A stretch of DNA of 64,000 bases from Nocardia xishanensis NBRC 101358 (lineage in GTDB: Bacteria; Actinomycetota; Actinomycetes; Mycobacteriales; Mycobacteriaceae), in NCBI RefSeq assembly GCF_001613365.1, contig NZ_BDCF01000014.1:62001-126000 (forward strand), read 5' to 3'. Both the position numbers and the translations under genes were made by a program. Below, one piece after another: positions 35,191-44,036 of the stretch (its first letter is position 1; the number at the start of each line of letters is the position of its first letter). The notes under the pieces were generated by a model, which was given only the letters and a program-made list of their open reading frames with translations, had not been told where the DNA came from and ran no database searches.

Positions 35191-35739
35191 ATGCAGATTC
35201 GGGAGCTCGCGGTGCCCGGCGCCTGGGTGGTCACCCCGCGCCGGTTCCAGGACGAGCGCGGCACCTTCGTCGAGTCGTTCAAGGCCTCCGAGTTCGAGAA
35301 GGCGACCGGGCGGCCGTTCGAGCTGCACCAGGTGAACTGCTCGGTCTCGGCCGCGGGCGTGCTGCGCGGCATCCACTACACCGAAGACCCGCCCGGCCAG
35401 GCCAAATACGTGACGTGCGTGCGCGGCGCCTTCCTCGATGTGGTGGTGGATCTGCGCCCCGGCTCGCCGACCTACGGCCGCTGGGACAGCGTACTGCTCG
35501 ACGACGTGGACCGGCGCTCGGTCTTCCTGTCCGAAGGACTCGGCCACGCCATCCTCTCGCTGGAGGACGAGTCGACGGTCACCTACCTGTGCTCCATCGA
35601 GTACACCCCCGAATTGGACCGGGACCTGGACGCTTTCGACCCGCGGCTTGGCATCGAATGGCCGAAGGTCGGCCGCGACGGCACGCCGCTGACCTATCTG
35701 CGCTCCCCCAAAGACGCCGCCGCGCCGCCGTTCTCCTGA
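35191..35739 (+). CDS. rmlC: dTDP-4-dehydrorhamnose 3,5-epimerase RmlC
   Basis: A 182-residue cupin, third enzyme of the dTDP-rhamnose pathway. Starts MQIRELAVPGAWVVTP, with QVNCSVSAAGVLRGIHYTEDPPGQAKYV (catalytic His in RGIHY), FLSEGLGHAILSLED and the tyrosine in IEYTPELD. A GTG six bases earlier (35185) overlaps the rmlA stop as GTGA and could be the true start; homologues align best from the ATG. It forms an operon with rmlA, closed by a strong hairpin. Confidence 0.92.
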   Translation: MQIRELAVPGAWVVTPRRFQDERGTFVESFKASEFEKATGRPFELHQVNCSVSAAGVLRGIHYTEDPPGQAKYVTCVRGAFLDVVVDLRPGSPTYGRWDSVLLDDVDRRSVFLSEGLGHAILSLEDESTVTYLCSIEYTPELDRDLDAFDPRLGIEWPKVGRDGTPLTYLRSPKDAAAPPFS

Positions 35740-35753
35740 GTTCTCCGAAAAGC

Positions 35754-35797
35754 CGGACGCCACGCCCGGCAGCGGGTGCTGCCGGACGTGGCGTCCG
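35754..35797. terminator. Long hairpin terminator between rmlC and the MFS gene
   Basis: A stem of 11 bp (35754-35764 with 35787-35797) plus 8 bp (35766-35773 with 35778-35785), broken by one C-A mismatch and closed by GGGT, followed by ATTGT. It separates convergent rmlC and transporter genes and can serve both. Confidence 0.85.
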
Positions 35798-35818
35798 ATT
35801 GTCGCCGGCTGCTGCGGA

Positions 35819-37276
35819 TCAGCCGACGAGCTCTAGCTCCGGTTCGGCGGCAGCCTGCTTGCCGCGCTTCGGCACGAAGGCGAGCAGGGCGACCAGCGCG
35901 CCGACGATGGCCACGCCCGCGGCGAATGCCAAACCGGGACGGTAGGTGTCGAGCATGTCAGCGGGCGAGTCGCCGTGCCCGCCGGAGGAGATGATCGCGG
36001 TGGTCACCGCGAGCACGATGGCCGCGCCGACCTGCATGGAGGTCTGCAGCACGCCCGCGGCCAGCCCCTGCTCCTCGTCTTCGATGCCGTTGGTGGCCTG
36101 GATGTTGATGGCGGGGAAGCCGATCCAGCCGATGCCGATCAGCAGGACAGCGGGCAGGATCACCGTCAGGTAGGACGGGTCGGTGTTCAGCCGCAGGAAC
36201 AGCAGGTAGCCGATCCCCATCACGACCATGGTCACGGCGATGATCGGGCCGGTGCCGAAGCGGTCGACCAGCTTGTCGGAGAACACCGCGGAGAGCGAGA
36301 CGAGCAGACCGACCGGCAGCAGCGCGAGCGCCAGCTTCAGCGGCGACCAGCCGAGGGTTTCCTGCATGTACAGGGTCACGATGAACTGCCAGCTGAAGTA
36401 CGAACCCGCGACCGCGACGATGGCGAGGCTGGCGCGGATCAGCGAGGACTTGCGCAGGATGCCGAGGCGGACCAGCGGGTGCGCGACCCGCCGCTCGACC
36501 GCGAGGAAGGCGGCGAACAGCGCGATCACCGCGACGAACGAACCCAGGGTTCGCGCCGAGGCCCAGCCCACTTCGGGAGCGGTGACCACCGTGTAGACCA
36601 ACAGCAGCATGGCGGCGGTGGAGAACACCGCGCCGAGGATGTCGTGGCCGCCCTCTTCCGCAGGCTTGTCCTTGGGCACCAGCACCCATGCGGCTGCCAG
36701 CGCGGCCAGCGCGATCGGCACCGGCAGCAGGAAGGTCCAGCGCCAGCCGACGCCGGTCATCAGTCCGCCGAACAGCAGGCCGGACGAGTAGCCGCCCGCG
36801 CCGAACACGGTGTAGATGGACAGCGCCTTGTTGCGGGCGGGGCCCTCGGCGAAGTTGGTGGTGATGATCGACAGACCGGTCGGCGCGGTGAACGCGGCGG
36901 CCAGGCCCTTGACGAAACGGGTCAGGATCAGCAGCGGGCCCGAGCTGACCAGCGCGCCCGCGAGCGAGGCGAGTGCGAAGACCGCCAGCGCGATCAGGAA
37001 GACCTTGCGGCGCCCGAGCAGGTCGGCGGTGCGGCCGCCGAGCAGCAGCAGGCCGCCGTAGCCGAGCACGTAGCCGCTCACCAGCCACTGGAGGGTCGAG
37101 GTGGACAGATCGAGTTCGGACCCGATGGAGGGCAGCGCGACACCGATCATCGAGACGTCGAGACCGTCGAGGAACAACACGATGCAGAGAGTGATCAGCA
37201 TGCCCCAGAGCCGGGCGGACCATCTGGTCGGATCGATCGCCGTTGCGGCGGCCGAAAGCGTTGCTGGTGAAGTCAT
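35819..37276 (-). CDS. MFS drug efflux transporter, 14-helix DHA2 type
   Basis: A 485-residue transporter of the EmrB/QacA family. First helix LWGMLITLCIVLFLDGLDVSMIGVALPSI contains the family motif with the membrane aspartates; motif A is GGRTADLLGRRKVF, and motif C-like GAGGYSSGLLFGG lies in the fifth helix. It should export drugs or hydrophobic compounds in exchange for protons. ATG 37276 lies inside what could be a longer frame with an odd Cys/Asn-rich leader, which I reject. Divergent MarR gene 85 bases away and two repeated motifs between them indicate repression by that regulator. Confidence 0.9.
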   Translation of the reverse strand: MTSPATLSAAATAIDPTRWSARLWGMLITLCIVLFLDGLDVSMIGVALPSIGSELDLSTSTLQWLVSGYVLGYGGLLLLGGRTADLLGRRKVFLIALAVFALASLAGALVSSGPLLILTRFVKGLAAAFTAPTGLSIITTNFAEGPARNKALSIYTVFGAGGYSSGLLFGGLMTGVGWRWTFLLPVPIALAALAAAWVLVPKDKPAEEGGHDILGAVFSTAAMLLLVYTVVTAPEVGWASARTLGSFVAVIALFAAFLAVERRVAHPLVRLGILRKSSLIRASLAIVAVAGSYFSWQFIVTLYMQETLGWSPLKLALALLPVGLLVSLSAVFSDKLVDRFGTGPIIAVTMVVMGIGYLLFLRLNTDPSYLTVILPAVLLIGIGWIGFPAINIQATNGIEDEEQGLAAGVLQTSMQVGAAIVLAVTTAIISSGGHGDSPADMLDTYRPGLAFAAGVAIVGALVALLAFVPKRGKQAAAEPELELVG

Positions 37277-37298
37277 GCGGAGGACATTACATGCGCAC

Positions 37299-37334
37299 GC
37301 ATTAAATGCCAACACATTAAATGCCGTTGCATGC
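37299..37334. promoter_or_regulatory. Probable MarR operator: two CATTAAATGCC repeats
   Basis: The 11-mer CATTAAATGCC occurs at 37300-37310 and again at 37315-37325, 15 bases apart, followed by TTGCATGCA. Each copy is an inverted repeat (GCATT A AATGC; CATT A AATG). The site lies in the 85-base divergent gap between the transporter and the MarR gene, in an otherwise GC-rich area, and would overlap both promoters. Confidence 0.65.
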
Positions 37335-37361
37335 ATCTGCCCTTGGCACTAAGATGAGGCC

Positions 37362-37766
37362 ATGTCGAAGCCGACCACTGACACCGCTCGGCGCACCGTC
37401 GCGCCCACCGAGCTGGTTGGCGAATGGCGCGAGCTCCTCGACCGGCACGCCACCGTCAGCTGCGCGCTGGAAAAAGAGCTGCAGGGCAGGCACAAGATGG
37501 GGCTCAGCGAGTTCGAGACGCTGGACCGGCTGGTCGATGCCGACTGCGGCAAGTACCGAATGAGCGATCTGGCCAACGACATCTACCTGAGCCAGAGCGC
37601 GCTGTCCCGCGCCGTGGCGCGGCTGGAGCGCGACGGACTCGTCGAGCGCAGCATGTGCTCCGACGACCGGCGCGCGATCTTCGTCTGCCTGACCGAAAAG
37701 GGCAAGCAGGTCTACGAGCAGGCACTGCCGACGCATCGCGAAGTACTCGGCCGCACCTGGCAGTAG
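37362..37766 (+). CDS. MarR-family regulator of the adjacent transporter
   Basis: A 134-residue winged-helix protein. Helix-turn-helix block YRMSDLANDIYLSQSALSRAVARLERDGLVER, then the wing MCSDDRRAIFVCLTEKGKQ. Divergent arrangement with an MFS exporter and the repeats between them are the typical layout of ligand-released repressors. Four cysteines in a small protein, two of them near the wing (MCSDD, FVCLTE), leave room for redox sensing, which is only a guess. Confidence 0.88.
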   Translation: MSKPTTDTARRTVAPTELVGEWRELLDRHATVSCALEKELQGRHKMGLSEFETLDRLVDADCGKYRMSDLANDIYLSQSALSRAVARLERDGLVERSMCSDDRRAIFVCLTEKGKQVYEQALPTHREVLGRTWQ

Positions 37767-37819
37767 GCAGCCCGTCGAACACTCCGGCCGAGTGCGGGTT
37801 TCCCGCGGAGCTCGTCCGA

Positions 37820-38698
37820 TCAGGCGATAGCGGCCCGAGCGTCGTCGAGCACCTGGCGCGCGTCCACCGCGACCGACCTGATGTCCGCGAAAGCCTTCCG
37901 GTACCGGTCGATTTCGCTGTCCTTGTCCAGGTAGACCGGTCCGGTGAAGGCCTCGACGTAGACCACGGGCGGCTCGGGCTCCTCACCCATGCGCCCCTCG
38001 GGGAATTCGAGCATCACGAACCGGCCCGACTCCATCCCGGCGTGGTAGCCGGATTCCGGTGGCACCGTCTGGAGCCGGACGTTCGGCAGGTCGCTCATGC
38101 GCCGCAGGTGCTCGAGCTGGGCCGCGGCCACTTCTGCGCCGCCGACGCGCCGCCACAGCACCGCCTCGCTGATCACCACGTCCAGCTGCACCGGAGATTC
38201 GCCACGGGTGATCAATGCCTGTCTGGCCAGCCGCAACTGAACCCTGCGATCGATCTCGGCGAGCGAGGCGTCCGGCCGCGCCGCGCTCAGGATCGCCCTC
38301 GCATAGGCCTCCGTCTGCAAAAGCCCTGGCACCAGCTCGTTCTCGTAGGTCGAGAGCTGACGCGCCGCCTCCTCCAGACCGATGTAGATCTCGAAACCCT
38401 CGCCGAGCACATCGCTGTACGCGGTCCACCAGCCCCTGGCCTTGGTCTCCTTGGCCAGCGCGGTGAGCGGGCCGACGAGATCGCCGGGGGCGCCGTAGAT
38501 CTTGCACATCGCCTCGACGTCGAGGCTGCGCAGGGAGGTCTGCCCGGTCTCGATCCGCCAGATCTTCGCCTCCGACCATTCCAGTTGCTGGGCGGCCATT
38601 CTGGTGGTCATCCTGGCGCGGTTTCGCAGGTCGCGGAGGTGTCGGCCGAGTTGCCGACGCGGCATGGTCGATCCGGTTGTTCCCTGCGGTAAAGCCAT
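37820..38698 (-). CDS. XRE-family regulator with DUF5753 domain
   Basis: A 292-residue protein. An N-terminal helix-turn-helix (LGRHLRDLRNRARMTTRMAAQQLEWSEAKIWRIETGQ) is followed by the DUF5753 ligand-like domain, with ARGWWTAY, the LSTYENELVPGLLQTEAYARAI core and a C-terminal FTGPVYLDKDSEIDRYRKAF. These actinobacterial proteins often pair with a small DUF397 protein as a development-related two-gene unit; no DUF397 gene is seen beside it. ATG 38698 has GAGGGGGAA upstream and fits the family length. Targets unknown. Confidence 0.87.
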   Translation of the reverse strand: MALPQGTTGSTMPRRQLGRHLRDLRNRARMTTRMAAQQLEWSEAKIWRIETGQTSLRSLDVEAMCKIYGAPGDLVGPLTALAKETKARGWWTAYSDVLGEGFEIYIGLEEAARQLSTYENELVPGLLQTEAYARAILSAARPDASLAEIDRRVQLRLARQALITRGESPVQLDVVISEAVLWRRVGGAEVAAAQLEHLRRMSDLPNVRLQTVPPESGYHAGMESGRFVMLEFPEGRMGEEPEPPVVYVEAFTGPVYLDKDSEIDRYRKAFADIRSVAVDARQVLDDARAAIA

Positions 38699-38921
38699 GC
38701 TTTCCCCCTCGCGCCAGGCGTCGATGTGACACGGCGAAAACGTTGCGTGCCGCCGATACCGACGCTCTCTACCGAACATCCGGAACCTTCCCGCACGCTC
38801 GAACAGCATTGTTTCACAGCGAAACTCACCTAGCGCAGGATTGCTGGCCCAGGCAGGCCGATGGCTCGAGAGAGACAATAAGGTTCGGCATAGTCATCCC
38901 ATGGCAACCCTGTCGGGTTGC

Positions 38922-39482
38922 CTACTTGCGCGAACCGCGCTTGCGGAAGCGCCAGAACTGCACCGCGCGCACGTCCTCGGAGAGCTGGTTCACCGGCTCG
39001 GCGACATCCGCAAGCGCCTGGAACAGATCGTCGGCCAGCTCGCTGATGTGCTGCACCCGTGTGGCCAGCCGCGAGGCGTTGACCAGGAATTCCAGCATCA
39101 GGCGCACAGCGGCGGCGATCGAGAGACCGAGCGGCAGCGCGACCAGGCCGGCCAGCACGCCGAGCACCGCCGAAACCTGCCACATCCACACCGTTATGCC
39201 GATCGGGACGGTGAAGGCGAAGATCAGGCCGAGCAGGTAGGCCAGCGGCAGCAGCGTGGTGGTCGCGCTCCGGTGGAACTGCACGTCGACAAGGGCGCGC
39301 GCGGTCTCGGCGCTCCACTGCCGGAAGGCAACCGGGCTACGGAACGGCTCGGCGGGCTCCTCGTCACGCTCGCCCGCCCTGGTGAAGCGCCTGGTGGCCG
39401 ACTCTTTCCAAGCGATCCAACGAGATTCGGTCTCGTACTCCTCCGGATCGGGCACCGGAGTCCCGCTCGATTCCTCGGTCAT
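38922..39482 (-). CDS. DUF4282 membrane protein
   Basis: A 186-residue protein. The N-terminal half is acidic and polar. It is followed by the DUF4282 core, VDVQFHRSATTTLLPLAYLLGLIFAFTVPIGI, a second helix WQVSAVLGVLAGLVALPLGLSIAAAVRLMLEF, and an amphipathic helical tail (ISELADDLFQALADVAEPVNQLSEDV). The tail ends with a basic FRKRGSRK. Function unknown. It stands alone, transcribed away from the small gene at 39727. Confidence 0.78.
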   Translation of the reverse strand: MTEESSGTPVPDPEEYETESRWIAWKESATRRFTRAGERDEEPAEPFRSPVAFRQWSAETARALVDVQFHRSATTTLLPLAYLLGLIFAFTVPIGITVWMWQVSAVLGVLAGLVALPLGLSIAAAVRLMLEFLVNASRLATRVQHISELADDLFQALADVAEPVNQLSEDVRAVQFWRFRKRGSRK

Positions 39483-39726
39483 GTGCCGAATCCTGCACGC
39501 ATTTCCCGTCCCGGACCAGCCCCGGGAACGTCACAGCCGGGACACAGCGACGCGACCCGAAGTTGGCCCGTGTCAGCGACCCGTACGACCCCGACCGGAC
39601 CCCCTCCGGATGAGATGTACTGCACAGTTCGAAAAAGTTCGGCGGATCGCGTAACGCCGGGGCCACCGGCCCTCGATACGACCCATGAACGCAGGACCCA
39701 GATCTATCGGGGAATGGAGAAAAACA

Positions 39727-40209
39727 GTGCGAACCTCGTTTCCGACTACCGTCTCCGCGGCCGACATGGACGCCGCGGCGCAGGACTACATCCAGCGCGG
39801 GTGGACGGTCGCCGAAACGGCCAACGGGATCTGCCTGATCACCGATGACGAGATTTCCGGCATCGAGGTCAGCGGCGAACTGGCCGGCGCGGTCCGACGC
39901 TTCCTGCGCGCCAACAACCTGTCCGGCCCGGTGATCGAGTTCCCCGGTGCCGACCGCCGCGAGATCCACCTCGTCACCGGCGTGCGCAAGGCCGCCATGG
40001 CGCTGGAGGCGCTGCGCGAGGCAGGCGCCACCGTGTACACCGACGGCGCGGGCGTCCCGCTGCCGCCGAGCAAGCTCTCGGCCGGGTCGGCCTGCTGGGG
40101 CGTCGCCCCGCACGAGGCCCGCTGGGTGCCGCCGGTCGTCGCGATCAGCGCCGCCGTGCGTTCGGCCGCCACCCGGCGCCGCGCGCAGCTGACCAGCGTC
40201 GCCTGCTGA
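39727..40209 (+). CDS. Small protein resembling an actinobacterial primase-polymerase-like fragment
   Basis: 160 residues from GTG 39727, chosen for the GGAGA ribosome site; an ATG at 39685 has none. The core reads AAAQDYIQRGWTVAE, then GIEVSGELAGAVRRFL, PVIEFPGADRRE, VYTDGAGVPLPPSKL and WVPPVVAISAAVRSA. The RGW start and the G-VPLPPS ... PP pattern resemble short Prim-Pol-N-like proteins common in Streptomyces and relatives, but catalytic acidic residues are not evident. I would treat it as hypothetical with a weak family hint. A strong terminator follows. Confidence 0.6.
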   Translation: MRTSFPTTVSAADMDAAAQDYIQRGWTVAETANGICLITDDEISGIEVSGELAGAVRRFLRANNLSGPVIEFPGADRREIHLVTGVRKAAMALEALREAGATVYTDGAGVPLPPSKLSAGSACWGVAPHEARWVPPVVAISAAVRSAATRRRAQLTSVAC

Positions 40210-40254
40210 CGGCTTCCCCTGAGGCAGGGGCGGCCCGCACTACCGGCCCTGAAC

Positions 40255-40283
40255 GACCGGCATCCGTTCGACGGATGCCGGTC
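40255..40283 (+). terminator. Strong 13-bp terminator
   Basis: GACCGGCATCCGT (40255-40267) pairs perfectly with 40271-40283 across TCG, followed by TTCCTCGTTTC. It lies 46 bases after the stop of the small gene and 100 bases before the oxidoreductase start. Confidence 0.88.
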
Positions 40284-40382
40284 TTCCTCGTTTCTCGAGC
40301 ACGGATCGCGACTATGGGACATCGTCCAAAAAATGTCGCAAATTTGCCTTCCCTCCCGCCGACCGCCAAGTCAAGATGGGGT

Positions 40383-42572
40383 ATGGCTCCGATCACAGAC
40401 CTCTCCCGCAACCTGTTGCGCACCTGCCCGCTGTGCGAAGCGGTGTGCGGGCTCGAGATCACCCTCGACGGCGACGACCACGTCACCTCGATCCGCGGCG
40501 ACAAGCAGGACCCCTTCAGCAAGGGCTTCATCTGCCCCAAAGGCGCCAGCCTCGGTCATCTGGACGAGGACCCGGACCGGGTCACCGAACCGCTGATCCG
40601 TGACAGGGCGACCGGCACCTGGCGCACCGTGAGCTGGGACGAGGCCTTCGACTACATCGCCGAACGCTTCCCGCCGATCCTCGCCGGGCACGGGAACCAG
40701 GCGGCCGCACTCTATCTGGGCAATCCGAACGCGCACACCGTCGCAGGCGCGCTGTATCTACCGGTGCTGTTCCGCGCGCTCGGCACCAAGAATCTGTTCT
40801 CCGCGAGCACCGCCGACCAGATGCCCAAGCAGGTGGCCAGCGGGCTGATGTTCGGCGATCCGCTCACCGTGCCGGTACCGGATCTGGACCGCACCGACTA
40901 CCTGCTGATGCTCGGGGCCAATCCACTGGAGTCCAACGGATCGCTGTGCACCGCGCCGGATTTCCCCGGCCGGTTGAAGGCGCTGCGCAGGCGCGGCGGC
41001 CGGTTCGTCGTGGTGGATCCGCGGTTGACCCGCACCGCGAAGCTCGCCGACGAGCACCTGTTCGTGCGGCCCGGCACCGACGCCTATCTGCTGTTCGGCA
41101 TCGTGAACACGCTATTCGCCGAGGGACTCACCGACGTGCGGGTCGAGGTGGCGGGCCTGGACGAGTTGCGCGCGGCCGCCGCCGATTTCACACCGGACGT
41201 CGTCGCGGCCCGCACCGGAGTGACCGCCGAGACGGTCGTCCGCATCGCTCGCGAGCTGGCCGCGGCCCCGACCGCGGCCGTGTACGCCAGGATCGGCACC
41301 TGCACCGCCGAATTCGGCACCCTGACCCAGTGGCTCGTCGACGTGCTCAACGTGCTGACCGGCAATCTGGACTCGCCGGGCGGCGCCATGTTCGCCACCG
41401 CCGCCGCGGGCGGCGTCCCACGCACCAAACCGTTCCGCACCGGCCGCTGGACCAGCCGGGTACGCGGTCTGCCCGAGTCGATGGGCGAGCTGCCGGTGGC
41501 CACGCTCGCCGACGAGATCCGCACGCCGGGCGAGGGTCAGGTGCGCGCGCTGGTGACGGTCGCGGGCAACCCGGTGCTCTCCGCGCCGAGCGGACCGCGG
41601 CTGGACGAGGCGTTCGCCGGGCTGGAATTCATGGTGAGCGTGGACCGCTACGTCAACGAGACGACGCGGCACGCCGATGTCATCCTGCCGCCGCCGCGCC
41701 CGCTGCAGTCACCGCACTACGACTTCGCGCTGCTCCAGTTCGCGGTGCGCAACTACACCCGCTATTCGCGCCCGCTGGTGCCGCTGGGCGACCGCCCTTC
41801 GGAGGCGGGCGTGCTGGCCCGGCTCGGCGCGGCGCTCACCGGCAGGCCGCACAACGGCACCGGGGACCAGGACCCGCTGACCATGGTGGACGAGCTGGTC
41901 ATCGCGGGCATGCTGCACAAGGCGGGCATTCCGGAGCGTCGGCCGGAACTGCACGGGGAGACCAGCACCGAGCAGCGCATCGACCTGATGCTGCGGCTCG
42001 GGCCGTACGGCGAGTGGAACGGCGGCACTCTGAATCTGCAAGCGCTGCTGGACAACCCGCACGGCATCGATCTCGGCCCGCTGCGGCCCCGGCTGCCGGA
42101 GGCGCTGCGCACCGCGTCGAAACGAGTGGAGCTCGCGCCGGAACCGCTGCTCGCGGACACGGCGAGGCTGCGCGCCAAACTGGCCGAGGACGCGCCCGAT
42201 TTCGTGTTGATCGGACGGCGGCATCTGCGGTCCAACAACAGCTGGATGCACAATGTCGCGACCCTGGTGAGCGGTACCAACCGGTGCACGTTGCAGATCC
42301 ACCCCGACGACGTCAACCGGCTCGGTCTCGGCGACCAAGCCGTGGTCAAGTCCGCGGCGGGGACATTGACCGTGCCGCTCGAACCGACCGAGGCGATCAT
42401 GCCCGGCGTGGTGAGCCTGCCGCACGGCTGGGGCCACGACGGCAGCTCGCAGACGGTGGCCAAGGCCAACGCCGGGGTGAATGCCAATGTGCTGACCGAT
42501 GATTCGGTGGTCGACGTGCCATCGGGGAACGCGGTGTTCAACGGCGTGCCGGTGACGCTGACGCCCGCGTGA
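40383..42572 (+). CDS. Molybdopterin-dependent oxidoreductase (formate dehydrogenase / nitrate reductase superfamily)
   Basis: A 729-residue bis-molybdopterin guanine dinucleotide enzyme. An N-terminal 4Fe-4S site is formed by TCPLCEAVCGL plus the later Cys in FICPKG. The molybdopterin domains show VTEPLIRDRATGTWRTVSWDEAFDYIAE, LMLGANPLESNGS, FVVVDPRLTRTAKLADEHLFVRPGTDAYL, and the C-terminal SWMHNVATLVSG and LPHGWGHDG. No selenocysteine or obvious cysteine ligand is seen at the usual place, so the molybdenum ligand is unclear. No partner subunits follow, as for the soluble actinobacterial FdhF-like group. Substrate not predictable. ATG 40383 precedes the cluster motif. Confidence 0.85.
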   Translation: MAPITDLSRNLLRTCPLCEAVCGLEITLDGDDHVTSIRGDKQDPFSKGFICPKGASLGHLDEDPDRVTEPLIRDRATGTWRTVSWDEAFDYIAERFPPILAGHGNQAAALYLGNPNAHTVAGALYLPVLFRALGTKNLFSASTADQMPKQVASGLMFGDPLTVPVPDLDRTDYLLMLGANPLESNGSLCTAPDFPGRLKALRRRGGRFVVVDPRLTRTAKLADEHLFVRPGTDAYLLFGIVNTLFAEGLTDVRVEVAGLDELRAAAADFTPDVVAARTGVTAETVVRIARELAAAPTAAVYARIGTCTAEFGTLTQWLVDVLNVLTGNLDSPGGAMFATAAAGGVPRTKPFRTGRWTSRVRGLPESMGELPVATLADEIRTPGEGQVRALVTVAGNPVLSAPSGPRLDEAFAGLEFMVSVDRYVNETTRHADVILPPPRPLQSPHYDFALLQFAVRNYTRYSRPLVPLGDRPSEAGVLARLGAALTGRPHNGTGDQDPLTMVDELVIAGMLHKAGIPERRPELHGETSTEQRIDLMLRLGPYGEWNGGTLNLQALLDNPHGIDLGPLRPRLPEALRTASKRVELAPEPLLADTARLRAKLAEDAPDFVLIGRRHLRSNNSWMHNVATLVSGTNRCTLQIHPDDVNRLGLGDQAVVKSAAGTLTVPLEPTEAIMPGVVSLPHGWGHDGSSQTVAKANAGVNANVLTDDSVVDVPSGNAVFNGVPVTLTPA

Positions 42573-42596
42573 GAACGCCCGCCGCAAGAAGCGACG

Positions 42597-42628
42597 CCGA
42601 CCGGCCGGAAAGAATTCCGGCCGGTCGG
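42597..42628 (+). terminator. 14-bp terminator after the oxidoreductase
   Basis: CCGACCGGCCGGAA (42597-42610) pairs perfectly with 42615-42628 across AGAA. Placed 25 bases after the stop. No T-run follows. Confidence 0.82.
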
Positions 42629-42802
42629 AATTGAGCAAACTCGCGGAAACCCTTGCGCTAACGCCACATTCGGTGCATTCTCGATGGCGATTTCGTAGAT
42701 CTGCCACACCCGAACCCATTAAAATGGACAGGATTTCGGTAAAGTCGCGGTTCAGCGTCGAGTCGCGCGGTACCCCGGACTCCGGCGACCAGAGGGGGCG
42801 CG

Positions 42803-43435
42803 ATGCCCGGTACACGTTGCGGCAGTGATGGCGAGCGCGAGCTACAGGAAAGGTACGGCACAGAGGGCAGAGCCGACCGCTTCTACGCAGATCAGATGTT
42901 GGATCGGCTCAACGAGACGATGATCGAGTTCATCGGCAGGATGGACATGGCTTTCATCGCGACGGCCGACAAACACGGCGAATGCGACAACAGCTTCCGT
43001 GCAGGTCCCCCCGGATTTCTTCACGTGATCGACGAGCAGACGGTCGCGTATCCCGAATACCGCGGCAACGGCGTGATGGCCAGTCTCGGCAATATTCTGG
43101 AGAATCCCCATGTGGGCATCCTGCTAATCGATTTCGTGCGTGACCTCATCGGCCTGCACATCAACGGGTCGGCCCGCATCGTGGAGGACGCGACGCTGCG
43201 GCGCAGCGTTCCCGAGCTACCCGAGAACGTCAAGGGAAGGGCCGCGGAACTCTGGGTCGTGGTGGACGTCGAGGAGGCGTACATCCACTGCCGCAAACAC
43301 ATTCCGCACCTCGTGCCCGCAGAGCGCGAGAGGGAGTGGGGCACGGACAATGTGCGGGCGAAGGGCGGGGACTACTTCGGCGCGAAGGCGCAGTCCCGCG
43401 TCGAGCTCGCGGACGCCGCCGCGCCGGCCAGATGA
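42803..43435 (+). CDS. Pyridoxamine 5'-phosphate oxidase-fold (PPOX) protein
   Basis: A 210-residue split-barrel flavin-binding protein. Conserved blocks: ERELQERYGTEGRADRFYADQ, IGRMDMAFIATADKHGECDNSFRAGPPGF, AYPEYRGNGVMASLGNILENPHVGILLIDF and a late AYIHCRKHIPHL. The family binds FMN or F420 and reduces small substrates; the exact reaction is unknown. It is a single gene in the gap between the oxidoreductase and the arabinan operons, ending 15 bases from the convergent GtrA gene. Confidence 0.83.
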   Translation: MPGTRCGSDGERELQERYGTEGRADRFYADQMLDRLNETMIEFIGRMDMAFIATADKHGECDNSFRAGPPGFLHVIDEQTVAYPEYRGNGVMASLGNILENPHVGILLIDFVRDLIGLHINGSARIVEDATLRRSVPELPENVKGRAAELWVVVDVEEAYIHCRKHIPHLVPAEREREWGTDNVRAKGGDYFGAKAQSRVELADAAAPAR

Positions 43436-43450
43436 GCGGCGCGCGGCGCG

Positions 43451-43912
43451 TCAGCGGATCTTGAAGATCACCAGGCGCTGCACGACGAAGTTGATGACGG
43501 TCGCGGTGCCCTGCGCGACGACGAACGCCAGCGGCACCCGCCACCACTGCTCACCGATCGCGTAGTACAGCACCTGGTTGATGCCTACCTGCACGGCGAA
43601 GGTCGTGGCGTAGAGCGCGACCACGGCGGCGAAGCGGGCGCGGCTCGGCGGCGCCTTGAACGTCCACCTGCGGTTGATCAGGTAGGCCGTCGTGGTGCCC
43701 GCGATGAAGCCGATGGACTTGGCGATCGAGACGGGCAAGCCGAGCACGTTCAGCAGCAGGACGTACAGCCCGAAGTCCACGATCGCCGACAGGCCGCCGG
43801 TCAGGGTGAACCGGATGATCTGCGTCTTCAGGTCGACTTCAGTACCGGCGGGCTCGTCGACCAGCGGCAGTTCGGCCGGGAGCGGCAGGTGGGGTTCGGC
43901 TTGCACGCGCAC
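43451..43912 (-). CDS. GtrA-family protein of the arabinan locus (Rv3789-like)
   Basis: About 153 residues with four helices: [64 protein letters not shown] and [28 protein letters not shown]. It corresponds to Rv3789, placed beside dprE1 in mycobacteria and proposed either to help decaprenyl-phospho-arabinose cross the membrane or to recruit AftA. The GTG at 43912 or 43906 is likely; a much longer frame would run antisense into dprE1. TTACGCT just upstream suggests a leaderless transcript. Confidence 0.85.
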   Translation of the reverse strand: MRVQAEPHLPLPAELPLVDEPAGTEVDLKTQIIRFTLTGGLSAIVDFGLYVLLLNVLGLPVSIAKSIGFIAGTTTAYLINRRWTFKAPPSRARFAAVVALYATTFAVQVGINQVLYYAIGEQWWRVPLAFVVAQGTATVINFVVQRLVIFKIR

Positions 43913-44036
43913 GAGCGTAACGGGCGCGACCCGACCCCGCCCCTCCTCGGCCCGCGGGGCCGTGACGACCGTCTCCATACTGATGAGTACGGAGACGGCA
44001 ACCCCTTCGGCCGTCATGCCTGTAGCCTCTATGCCG

